From the NCBI RefSeq assembly GCF_900163865.1, contig NZ_FUKU01000061.1:23567-87566 (forward strand): 64,000 bases of DNA, in the 5' to 3' direction. A model generated the notes under the pieces. The model was not told the DNA's origin. It searched no databases and saw only the letters and a list, made by a program, of their open reading frames with translations. Source of the stretch: Sphingobacterium sp. JB170. GTDB taxonomy: Bacteria; Bacteroidota; Bacteroidia; Sphingobacteriales; Sphingobacteriaceae. A program made the translations under genes and the position numbers. Of this stretch, positions 1 to 8,720 are shown piece by piece. How positions within the stretch are numbered: the first letter of the stretch is position 1; each line of letters starts with the position of its first letter.

Positions 1-1
1 A

Positions 2-1486
2 GATGGCGGTACCAGCATCGAGCCACAGTACGAAATAGGTAGCCCCTTGTTTGAAAAAGTTACCATAGATCTAGCTGGACAATACGGCCGTGGTGAATCA
101 TTTACTATTGAGGCAAAAAACACAAGTAAGACAAATATATACGTGCAGCGTGCACTGTTAAACGGCAAACCGCTCTATGACTTTAAATTCCCCGCATCGG
201 AAGTTTTAAAAGGAGGGAGCCTCGTATTAGAAATGGGCCCTAACCCTAATAAGTCCTGGGGTCAGGGAGATCTTAAGAAGCAGATTCAGTCCGATGGACG
301 CTTACAGGCGGTCAAAGACAAAGCAACAGAGCTGGTGAAAAGCGGTTTCACCGCCGGCGACGGGTATGCTGAAGTATGGATAAGAGACTACAATACATTT
401 ATTAGCTTGGCAAGCGGGCTGCATGAGCACGAAAAGACGAAAGAAAACTTACGCGTATTTTTCCGCCTGCAAGGCAAAGATGGTAATATCGTCGACGGTT
501 TCATCCCGGCCGAGAAAGCCAAACAATCCAAAGTTAGTTACCAGTACATTTATTCGGACCTCGAGCCAAATTATGCTGGCCACAAGAATACGGTTGAAAC
601 CGATCAAGAATCTTCGCTGATTCAAGCGGTTTACAAATATATTCAAGCGAGCGGTGATGATGCCTTTTTGGCCGAATCAATTGCTGGAGTAACCGTCAAG
701 AAGCGGTTAGCGCGCGCATTAGATTTTTTGATGGAGCACCGCTTAAACAAGAAATATGGTTTACTCTGGGGTGCTACCACCGCCGATTGGGGGGATGTGC
801 AACCGGAACATCCATGGGGCGTAGTGTTGGATGAGAATTCGCATTTAGCCATCGATATTTATGATAATGCAATGTTTTTAGTGGCCCTCGATAACTACTT
901 AACAATGGACCCCGAGGATGCTCCAAAATGGCAGAAGATACGGGCAGATATTGCCCGTAATACGATGGAACATCTGTGGGATGAGTCCCGCACCAAGTTT
1001 AAACCACATATTTATCTTAAAAATTCGCCATTTGCGAAAACATTTAATGAGGATGAGGTCTTTTATCATGGGGGAACAGCTATTGCACTGGAAGCTAACC
1101 TGCTTTCCAAAGCACAGGCAAGGGCATCGTTTGACAAAATGATCGACAATGTCCAAAAGTCTGGCGCCCCTTCGGTTGGCCTAACGTTATATCCAACTTA
1201 TCCAGCGGGGAGCTTTCAGAATAAAGGAATGGCACCCTATGACTACCAGAATGGTGGAGATTGGACTTGGTTTGGTGGCCGAGTTATCAAACAAATGATA
1301 AAAATGGGGTTCTACCAAGATGCATACGAGCAGCTCGTTCCAATGTTGGATAGAGTGCTTAGCAACGACGGATTTTATGAATATTATAGCCGAGATAATC
1401 AACCTAGTGGGTCCGGTTCATTCCGAGGTTCGGCAGGTGTGTTGTACGACGCAATCTTGCTATTACAGGAATATGCCGCTCATTAA
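2..1486 (+). CDS. Glycosidase: GH92 C-terminal end fused to a six-hairpin glycosidase domain (5' partial)
   Basis: The frame is open from base 2, so the true start lies before the window; the TTG at 47 is internal. Numbering from the first codon in the window, residues 1-87 resemble the C-terminal beta-sandwich of GH92 alpha-mannosidases (EIGSPLFEKV, then an NGKP motif, then a MGPNPNKSWG end). Residues about 95-494 form a second, alpha-helical domain with VWIRDYN near 125, ETDQESSL, TADWGD and a late NGGDWTWFGGR, typical of (alpha/alpha)6 six-hairpin glycosidases such as GH15, GH63 and MGH1-like proteins. The product is expected to be an exported glycan hydrolase. Its stop is 41 nt before a susC-like gene read the same way, so it belongs to the same utilisation locus. 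The exact family of the second domain is not certain. Confidence 0.8.
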   Translation, partial: DGGTSIEPQYEIGSPLFEKVTIDLAGQYGRGESFTIEAKNTSKTNIYVQRALLNGKPLYDFKFPASEVLKGGSLVLEMGPNPNKSWGQGDLKKQIQSDGRLQAVKDKATELVKSGFTAGDGYAEVWIRDYNTFISLASGLHEHEKTKENLRVFFRLQGKDGNIVDGFIPAEKAKQSKVSYQYIYSDLEPNYAGHKNTVETDQESSLIQAVYKYIQASGDDAFLAESIAGVTVKKRLARALDFLMEHRLNKKYGLLWGATTADWGDVQPEHPWGVVLDENSHLAIDIYDNAMFLVALDNYLTMDPEDAPKWQKIRADIARNTMEHLWDESRTKFKPHIYLKNSPFAKTFNEDEVFYHGGTAIALEANLLSKAQARASFDKMIDNVQKSGAPSVGLTLYPTYPAGSFQNKGMAPYDYQNGGDWTWFGGRVIKQMIKMGFYQDAYEQLVPMLDRVLSNDGFYEYYSRDNQPSGSGSFRGSAGVLYDAILLLQEYAAH

Positions 1487-1554
1487 GGCCAATTATATTA
1501 ACAATTATATCAACAAACTAAAATGTTATGATTACTTATTTACAAGCAAATCGA

Positions 1555-4500
1555 ATGAAAAGAAAGTTTGGCGTAGCTGCATTTTCTTTGTTAGCATTTT
1601 GTGCGCACGGTGAGGCTTTCTCGCGTGAACCAATTAAAATGCTAACAGTAGCCCCGGTGCAACAGACCGTTTCCGGCGTTGTCAAAGACGCCGAAACAGG
1701 AACGCCAATTCCTGGGGTAACAATTACCGTTAAAGGGACCACCGTCGGCGGGCAGAGCGACGCGGAAGGCCGATTTTCGGTACCGGCGGAGGTTGGGCAG
1801 ACTCTGGTGGCGACATCCATAGGTTTTGCGTCAATGGAGCAAACGATTACAACAAACACCGTAAACTTTGAGCTAACCCAAGACAAAGCATCGCTTGAGG
1901 AAGTGGTGGTCGTGGGCTACGGTACGATGCGTAAATCGGATGTTACCGGGTCGATCTCCATGGTAAAAGGCGAGGACATGATTAAAGCACAAAGCTTTAG
2001 TCCGCTCGACAACCTGCGTGGTAAGGCCGCCGGAGTAAATATCTATTCGAACTCTAGTCAGCCGGGCGCGTATGCAAATCGGGTGGTAATTCGGGGGACA
2101 GCGACAATCAACTCTTCATCAAACCCTCTTTATGTTGTCGATGGTGTGGTGATGGAAGACTTCCATCTGCTAAACCCAAATGACATCGAGCGTATCGAAG
2201 TATTGAAAGACGCCTCCTCGGCAGCGATCTACGGAGCGCGCGGTGCAAACGGTGTGATATTGGTAACCACAAAGCGTGGAACTAAAGATGGTAGCAAAAG
2301 AGTCAGCTACCAGGCCTCAGCAAGCATAAGCTCGCCGCAGCGTTTTATGGATGTGCTAGATGCGAACGAGTGGGTTCAAACGTTTATGATTGGCCTGGAA
2401 AACGAAAACAAATGGCACGGGAAAAATTGGTCGCTGAATAAAGGAGACTGGTTCGACGATCCGGATTATTTTGATAGCAATGGTGATCCGCTCTACAATA
2501 CCGACTGGCAGGAGGAGGCGACAAGGACGACGCTCTCGCACAACCATCAGCTCAACATTCAGCAAGGGGACGAAAACTCTTCTATCGGTGCGTTTATCAA
2601 CTACACTGATCAGCAAGGAATCGTTAATAATACCGATAATAAGCGTATCAACGGCAAGCTCGCCTACGATGTGACACCAAAAGAATGGCTAACCACCAGT
2701 ATCAATTTGACGGCTAACCATACCTGGGGTCGGTATACGCCGGAAGATGGTGGCGGTCAAGATGCTAGACGTACAATGATCGAAATGCTCCCGTGGTATC
2801 CAATTTATGACCCAGCAGGCGAGTACACATCCTCTTCTTCCTCTTCAGTTTCCGATGTACTTGGATTTGAAGGAATGTCCAATCCGGTAGCGATCCTGGA
2901 TAAGCAGCGCAGAATGCGTTACAACACGCAGATTTTTGGTAATGCCGCATTAACATTTCATCTCGCTGAAGGGCTTGATCTAAAAACACAGTTCGGTATT
3001 GATAGTCATAAGAAAGCTTATAAGGGCTATTCATCAATCATCTTAAATAATCTTTCGATGCCAAACGGTTGGGCGGAAATAGAGAACTCCGACATCTTGT
3101 ACTGGCAGGAGGAAACTTATCTGACATATAACAAAGAGTTTGATAAACATCGCATCAACGCAATGGCGGGTTTATCTTGGCAAGAGCGTACCTATAGCGT
3201 GAACGGTTCACGGACTGAGGGGTTTACCAATGATTTCTTTGAATGGAATAATATGGCAGTAGGAAGTACGCCTGACGCACCAACTTCTGCTTGGGACCGC
3301 TGGGCGATGAATTCGTATTTCTTACGTGGGGCCTACACCTATAACGACCGCTACTCTGTCACCGTAACGGGGCGTTATGATGGCTCCTCGAAATTTGGGA
3401 CGAACAACAAATATGCATTTTTCCCGTCCGTTGGACTCGCGTGGAACGTCTCCAATGAAGATTTTATGGCGGACAACGAGTGGATAAGCAACTTGAAATT
3501 ACATACGAGCTACGGTTTGACAGGTAATTCCGAGATCAGCCCCTACCGTTCGCTCGCGAATGTTACTTCCGGAACGATTCTGATGGATGGTTCGCGTATG
3601 CCATATTCTTATATTAACAGTATTGCCAACCCAGATTTGAAATGGGAGAAGACCAGTACTTACGATGGGGGTATTGAAATAGGACTATTTAATAACCGGT
3701 TAAACTTCGACGTATCCTATTATTCGCGCGAGACGAGTGACTTGTTGCTCGACGCGCCGCTACCTAATTCGACAGGATTTGCATCGGTCATGCGTAATAT
3801 TGGCTCAGTTTCCAATAAGGGATTTGACATAATGGTTAACGCCTCGCCAATCCAGCGTGAGGATTTCTCGTGGACCACAACGCTAAACATGAACTATAAC
3901 AAAAATGAAGTATTGGAGTTAGGTGTTAATAACGAAGATATCTTACTTAACAGCTGGGTTGGAGGCCCCAACAGTATTATACGAGTAGGGGAGAACTTAA
4001 ACAGTTTTTATGGGTACAAACGCGACGGCGTCTACACGATTCAGGACTTCGAGAACGGTGATATTGAGCAAAATCAGATCGGTAGACCGAAGCGTTCTTC
4101 AACACAAGAGATACTCGGTAAGGGTGCACCGGACTGGTCGGGAAGTTTTATTAATAACTTCAATTATAAGTCGTTCGACTTCATGGTCGATTTACAATTT
4201 GTGTATGGTGTAGAAACGATGCAACAATTTTACCATTCGACATACGACCGTTTTGGTTTAACCAATGGCTTGAAAGAGATTCTATACGATGGGTATGACG
4301 GAACGAACCCAAATACGAACCAGCAAGCCATTGTATTGACAAACGAAGGGCACGCAGGGCAAGACACGAATGTCGATTCCTCGTGGGTCGTTGACGGTTC
4401 GTACCTAAGGGTCAACGTTCTTCAATTAGGCTATACCTTCAACCGAGATGTTGTTAGTCGTCTCGGAATTTCAGGACTAAGGATTTATGCCAGTGCAAAT

Positions 4501-4650
4501 AACCCGTTTTTAATTACCTCAAAGGAGTTTAAAGGGTATGATCCTGAAGGAACTTCACAAGGAGATGGCAATAAATTCGGACAGAATATGGTGTTTTTCG
4601 CGTATCCGCGTGCAAAAACATTCACATTCGGTTTAAACCTAACATTATAA
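1555..4650 (+). CDS. SusC/RagA-type TonB-dependent outer-membrane transporter (pair 1)
   Basis: Outer-membrane beta-barrel that imports glycan fragments with its SusD partner, energised by TonB-ExbBD. I prefer the ATG at 1555 (MKRKFG, a compact signal peptide) over the in-frame ATG at 1528. Numbered from 1528, a carboxypeptidase-regulatory-like beta domain covers about residues 46-118 (TVSGVVKDAETGTPIPGV). The TonB-box-like EEVVVVGYG is at 124-132, followed by the plug (NPLYVVDGVV, DIERIEVLKDASSAAIYG) and a barrel of about 800 residues ending in FTFGLNLTL. The length (about 1030 residues) is usual for the family. The susD-like gene follows 20 nt downstream, so the two are co-transcribed. Confidence 0.95.
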   Translation: MKRKFGVAAFSLLAFCAHGEAFSREPIKMLTVAPVQQTVSGVVKDAETGTPIPGVTITVKGTTVGGQSDAEGRFSVPAEVGQTLVATSIGFASMEQTITTNTVNFELTQDKASLEEVVVVGYGTMRKSDVTGSISMVKGEDMIKAQSFSPLDNLRGKAAGVNIYSNSSQPGAYANRVVIRGTATINSSSNPLYVVDGVVMEDFHLLNPNDIERIEVLKDASSAAIYGARGANGVILVTTKRGTKDGSKRVSYQASASISSPQRFMDVLDANEWVQTFMIGLENENKWHGKNWSLNKGDWFDDPDYFDSNGDPLYNTDWQEEATRTTLSHNHQLNIQQGDENSSIGAFINYTDQQGIVNNTDNKRINGKLAYDVTPKEWLTTSINLTANHTWGRYTPEDGGGQDARRTMIEMLPWYPIYDPAGEYTSSSSSSVSDVLGFEGMSNPVAILDKQRRMRYNTQIFGNAALTFHLAEGLDLKTQFGIDSHKKAYKGYSSIILNNLSMPNGWAEIENSDILYWQEETYLTYNKEFDKHRINAMAGLSWQERTYSVNGSRTEGFTNDFFEWNNMAVGSTPDAPTSAWDRWAMNSYFLRGAYTYNDRYSVTVTGRYDGSSKFGTNNKYAFFPSVGLAWNVSNEDFMADNEWISNLKLHTSYGLTGNSEISPYRSLANVTSGTILMDGSRMPYSYINSIANPDLKWEKTSTYDGGIEIGLFNNRLNFDVSYYSRETSDLLLDAPLPNSTGFASVMRNIGSVSNKGFDIMVNASPIQREDFSWTTTLNMNYNKNEVLELGVNNEDILLNSWVGGPNSIIRVGENLNSFYGYKRDGVYTIQDFENGDIEQNQIGRPKRSSTQEILGKGAPDWSGSFINNFNYKSFDFMVDLQFVYGVETMQQFYHSTYDRFGLTNGLKEILYDGYDGTNPNTNQQAIVLTNEGHAGQDTNVDSSWVVDGSYLRVNVLQLGYTFNRDVVSRLGISGLRIYASANNPFLITSKEFKGYDPEGTSQGDGNKFGQNMVFFAYPRAKTFTFGLNLTL

Positions 4651-4670
4651 TTGAAAGAGGAGAACTTATT

Positions 4671-6236
4671 ATGAAAACTAAAAATATAATAATAGCACTG
4701 TTATCAGCGACCTTATTGACGACAACAGGGTGTGAGAGTTTTTTGGATGAAGATCCGAGATCGACAATCCCATCGGGAGAATATTATAAAAATGCAGCAC
4801 AGGCGCAAGAGAATATTATTGCGATGTACCGGCTTGGCGCCCCTGTCCGGTATGGTGTTGCATCGTCGGCCTATATTGGCCCAACGGCATCAATTAATAC
4901 GTTTTTAACCGGTTATTTTTCAAATAACTATGAAGGGCAGGAGCTTGTTTGTTTATATTCACGGCAGCTTACGCGTCAGCAAAATGCTCGTACGGTATCC
5001 AACACGATGAACTCGATATGGAATGAATCCTACCAAGCAATAAATGTTGCAAATGGCGCAATTAAACATATTCCGGAGATTGATATGGATGAAAACCAGA
5101 AGAAACGTCTTATCGCTGAGGCGAAATTCTTTCGCGCGTTTAACTATTTCTATTTAGTTAAAACTTTCGGAGACGTGCCATTGACAGTAGAACCATACGA
5201 ACTCTTGGAGAATCTCTTTCTTCCACGTACGCCGAGTGCCGAGGTGTATGCTTTAATTGAGTCGGATTTAACTGAAGCCGTTAGTGTGCTTCCGGCGGCA
5301 ATGTTCACCAGTAATGGCTATCGTCTAACAAAATATGTAGCGGCCATGGCGCTGTCGAACGTCTATTTGCAGCAAAGTAAGTACGCCGAGGCGGCGAGCA
5401 GTATACGAATAGTAACAGATTCCCCACATAAGTTAACGGCCAATGAAGATCTTAAACTCGAGAGTGCGTACAATCAGTTACGCACCGACGATAGACTTTC
5501 GGAAGTCATCTACTCGTATGAGTTTGATGAAGCTATTAGCAATAGCGGGCGCTGGCCGAGCTACGCGTTTAGTTCCGCAGCGACATCTGTGTTTGATACC
5601 TATTCCATTTTCGAACGCGTTTATGGACCGTCGAACGCTTTTTTAAATGTTTATAAGGCGGACGATTTACGAATACAACCTAATCAATTCTTTCATTGGA
5701 ACTATACAAATCCCGATAACGACAAAAAGTGGAGTTCGGATGCGGCGGGCATTTGGTATTTCTATGACGAAGATGCCGTTCTTGAAACGGGCCTGGGAAC
5801 TAAGGATTGGAATATATACCGTTATGCAGAAGCATTATTAATTGCCGCAGAGTCTATAGCGAAATCGGAAGGCGTCACCGCCGAGGCTGCGGGATACCTA
5901 GCGGAAATTAAAGCGCGTGCCGATACAAAAGGAAAGACTGCAGAAACCTACAGTAGTGAACTTCAGGGACTTTCGGTGGATATGTTTGTCGAAGAATGTT
6001 GGACAGAAAGATTACGGGAGCTTCCTTTGGAATTCAAAATGTGGGACGACTGTCTGCGCACCGGGATGTTTCCTGTTATCTCGGAGACCGAAAAAGGAAA
6101 AGTCACTTACCAGCCTCTAATCGGCGCGAAGAATGGTTCGGGAGCGACCATTAAAGAGTCGGATCTGCTGTGGCCAATTTCAATGGATGAACTGCAACGT
6201 AATCCGGAATTAACGCAGAACGAAGGTTATAATTAA
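4671..6236 (+). CDS. SusD/RagB-type surface glycan-binding lipoprotein (pair 1)
   Basis: Cell-surface lipoprotein that binds oligosaccharides over the SusC barrel. A lipoprotein signal ends at Cys21 (LLTTTGC), followed by SFLDEDPRS, the usual SusD start. The N-terminal part carries the TPR-type helices (AEAKFFRAFNYFYLVKTFGDVPL near 145-170). The C-terminal RagB part ends in WPISMDELQRNPELTQNEGYN, the family's typical ending. AGGAG about 8 nt before the ATG supports this start, which is a strong ribosome-binding site for this phylum. It is the last gene of its operon, since a rho-independent terminator follows at 6273. The substrate cannot be read from SusD alone; the GH92 part upstream hints at mannose-containing glycans. 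Confidence 0.95.
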   Translation: MKTKNIIIALLSATLLTTTGCESFLDEDPRSTIPSGEYYKNAAQAQENIIAMYRLGAPVRYGVASSAYIGPTASINTFLTGYFSNNYEGQELVCLYSRQLTRQQNARTVSNTMNSIWNESYQAINVANGAIKHIPEIDMDENQKKRLIAEAKFFRAFNYFYLVKTFGDVPLTVEPYELLENLFLPRTPSAEVYALIESDLTEAVSVLPAAMFTSNGYRLTKYVAAMALSNVYLQQSKYAEAASSIRIVTDSPHKLTANEDLKLESAYNQLRTDDRLSEVIYSYEFDEAISNSGRWPSYAFSSAATSVFDTYSIFERVYGPSNAFLNVYKADDLRIQPNQFFHWNYTNPDNDKKWSSDAAGIWYFYDEDAVLETGLGTKDWNIYRYAEALLIAAESIAKSEGVTAEAAGYLAEIKARADTKGKTAETYSSELQGLSVDMFVEECWTERLRELPLEFKMWDDCLRTGMFPVISETEKGKVTYQPLIGAKNGSGATIKESDLLWPISMDELQRNPELTQNEGYN

Positions 6237-6272
6237 GATCTTTTTCCAGGGAAATTTATTCCTATATTTTAC

Positions 6273-6310
6273 AAAGCCTCCCAAGAGTTCGTTACTCGGG
6301 GAGGCTTTTT
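6273..6310 (+). terminator. Rho-independent terminator after susD-like gene (pair 1)
   Basis: A stem AAAGCCTCCC / GGGAGGCTTT with a short loop is followed by a T-run. It lies 36 nt after the stop codon and separates this operon from the convergent minus-strand gene. Confidence 0.85.
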
Positions 6311-6366
6311 AATGGTTTATAGAAATTCTAGGAAAGTTTTACCATTGGATATCGTTCACCGTGTGG

Positions 6367-6897
6367 CTAAAGTCCATCAATATAGGCCAGATATTCAGGG
6401 ACGCTTTTTTCAACCCAGAGCGCGCTCGTATTGAATTCCAAGTCATAAAATGCGAATGGACTGATGAATTTTCCTTTGATGTATGCGATAGAGAGTGCAA
6501 AAGGGCGGGTAAGCTCCTCAAGTGTATTTTTTAATCGCCCGGAAGGGCCGAATGCATCGGCCGATTCGCCGGCAGAAATTGCAAGAGCGAATTTCTTGCC
6601 CGAAGCTTTATGTCCGCTGTTACTGCCATAGGCCCACCCGTACGTCAACACTTGGTCAAACCATTGCTTTAACAGCGGGGGGCTACTATACCAATATAAT
6701 GGAAACTGAAATATTATTTTTTCATGTTGCTCGATGAGCTGCTGTTCGGCGCTGATATTAATTTTACCGTCCGGATAAGCCGAATATAATTGATGTACCT
6801 TATATTTTTCAGGCTGACTTTCGAGGGCTTGGATCCAGCGTTTATTGATTATTGAGTTTTCAATATTGGGGTGTGTAACAATGACTAATGTTTGCAT
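6367..6897 (-). CDS. NAD(P)H oxidoreductase, flavodoxin-like fold (KefF/YwrO type)
   Basis: Predicted cytoplasmic FMN enzyme reducing quinones or other electrophiles with NAD(P)H. The 176 residues match Flavodoxin_2: MQTLVIVTHPNIENSIIN (phosphate-binding start), then IIFQFPLYWYSSPPLLKQWFDQVLTYGWAYG, the characteristic FP.YW....LK.W.D motif, and a later AISAGES loop. The length is typical of KefF/YwrO-like proteins. It lies 199 nt downstream of the efflux outer-membrane gene on the same strand, so it could be an independent transcript or a distal member of the pump operon. The efflux context would suit a role in electrophile or drug stress, but that is inference. Confidence 0.85.
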   Translation of the reverse strand: MQTLVIVTHPNIENSIINKRWIQALESQPEKYKVHQLYSAYPDGKINISAEQQLIEQHEKIIFQFPLYWYSSPPLLKQWFDQVLTYGWAYGSNSGHKASGKKFALAISAGESADAFGPSGRLKNTLEELTRPFALSIAYIKGKFISPFAFYDLEFNTSALWVEKSVPEYLAYIDGL

Positions 6898-7096
6898 ATT
6901 ATAAATTTTTATTTTTTAACAAATGACACTTCTGTTTTTCGTTTTGTTCATTCCATAGGCCAGCCTACACGCTCAGCCGGCCAAGATGGAATTTGAATTA
7001 AACAGTTCGTTTTCTAGGCTACCGTTTTTCCGGAAGCGAATGCACGATAGCGCTTTTTGATATTATTTCGCGTCGAGCGCTTGATGGGCGTCTGAA

Positions 7097-8593
7097 CTAT
7101 TGTTCATTATTGAGCGTTGTCAAACGCTTATCGGCCGCCGTTGACGTATCGACAACTTTTTCGCTATTCCATCCACCGCCGAGGGATCGATAAAGATTCA
7201 CGATAGCGGCAAGCTCGTCTTTTTTTATTTGCGCAAGTTGAAGTTCGGTTTGTAACACATTACTTTGGGCGGTGATTACTTCCAAATAATTTGCCGATCC
7301 CGTTTCGAAAAGAATCGTTGCGTGCTTGTTCGCTTGACGTAGCCTTTCTGTTTTTTTGTCTGTTATCTCGTGTCTTTCTTTTAGTTTTTGTATGGAAATC
7401 ATCGCATCGGATACTTCACCCACAGCAGCGACAACAGACTGCTGGAAAACCGCGATACTCTTATCTCTTTCAATTTCGTTAATCTCGAACTGTGTTTTTA
7501 GAGCTCGACGCTGAAAGATCGGTTGGGTGAGGGAGCCAGCCACGGCACCAAATAGGGCACCAGGTAGATTGAACCAATTGCTTGTCTTTAGCGCATTAAC
7601 GCCGGCCTCCGCGCTAATAATAAGTGAAGGGTACATCTGAGCTTTGGCTACCTGCGTGTAGGCTATATTTGCGCGCACGGAGAGTTCGGCTTGCTTTACG
7701 TCGGGCCGGTAACGAAGCAGTTCCGCCGGAACACCACCAAGGAGATTCTCGGGCAACTTAATGTCAGCTAATGATGTCGCAATTTTAATCTCTTGTGGCA
7801 GTTCGCCACTCAACACCCGTAGTGCATTCTCTTGGAGGTAGATCTGCTGCTGAAAATCTGGAATTAGACTTTCTGCCGCTAATTTTTGTGCATGTACTTG
7901 TTCTAAAGCGAGTAAGTTGCTTTCACCAATTTCATATTGCTGCTGAACGACATTTAGCGTGTTAGTACTCAGATCAAGGTTAAGGCGCGCTATTTCCATA
8001 AGCTCATTCAATAATAGCAGTTGATAATAGCCGTTTGCTACCTGTGCGACAAGTTGGGTCTGAATGACTTTTTTTGCCTCTTGGCTTTGTAGATATTCGG
8101 CTAACGCCGCGCGGTTTTTGTTCTTGAGTTTACCCCAAAGATCGATCTCCCAGCTCAGCCCGATGGATGCTGAATAGTCTTCGATGTGGTTACTTCCTAG
8201 TGTCTGTCCCAGATTGAGCCCGTTCATGCTATAATTGGAAGGGTTCGAGCTACTCGCACCAAGCTGCGCGGAGATCTCAGGCAAATAGTTTGCTTTCGAT
8301 TGTTTTAAGAGCAATTGAGAACTTTCGATGTTTTTTAATGCAATTTGCATATCGATGTTATGGGAGATCGCTTTTGAAATAAGCCCGATCAGTGTCGGGT
8401 CACTAAAAAAGTCCTCCCAAGGAACCGAACCGATACTTTGCGCAGTATGTTCGTGATCGCTTTGCTGGTCATGTCTATAGGCGGTCGGCAGTTCAGGAGC
8501 TTGCTGATTTTGGTCAGCCAGCTCTCCTGTCTTACACGCGGTAAACAGGAGAGTGAATGCGAGTAGCGCCAATAAGTTTGTATTATATTTCAT
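7097..8593 (-). CDS. RND efflux outer-membrane lipoprotein channel (OprM/NodT type)
   Basis: Outer-membrane exit duct of the tripartite pump encoded just upstream. A lipoprotein signal ends at Cys20 (LLFTAC). Two outer-membrane efflux protein repeats follow, rich in long amphipathic helices with Q, A and L (for example WEIDLWGKLKNKNRAALAEYLQSQ at about 150-175, and VAAVGEVSDAMISIQKLKERHE). At 498 residues it has the normal NodT/OprM length. It is separated by 127 nt from the RND gene on the same strand and most likely co-transcribed as the third pump gene. The C-terminal tail is rich in T and A and of no known function. Confidence 0.93.
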   Translation of the reverse strand: MKYNTNLLALLAFTLLFTACKTGELADQNQQAPELPTAYRHDQQSDHEHTAQSIGSVPWEDFFSDPTLIGLISKAISHNIDMQIALKNIESSQLLLKQSKANYLPEISAQLGASSSNPSNYSMNGLNLGQTLGSNHIEDYSASIGLSWEIDLWGKLKNKNRAALAEYLQSQEAKKVIQTQLVAQVANGYYQLLLLNELMEIARLNLDLSTNTLNVVQQQYEIGESNLLALEQVHAQKLAAESLIPDFQQQIYLQENALRVLSGELPQEIKIATSLADIKLPENLLGGVPAELLRYRPDVKQAELSVRANIAYTQVAKAQMYPSLIISAEAGVNALKTSNWFNLPGALFGAVAGSLTQPIFQRRALKTQFEINEIERDKSIAVFQQSVVAAVGEVSDAMISIQKLKERHEITDKKTERLRQANKHATILFETGSANYLEVITAQSNVLQTELQLAQIKKDELAAIVNLYRSLGGGWNSEKVVDTSTAADKRLTTLNNEQ

Positions 8594-8720
8594 GTTGATG
8601 ATTAATTGCTGATGGTTGAATCGTTTTCTTATTCATTTCCCGTTTTTTCTGAAATGCTCATTGTATACCATGAACATTTCAGAAGGTGTTAGCCTCGTCC
8701 GAACGGGACTTGGGTTGCCT

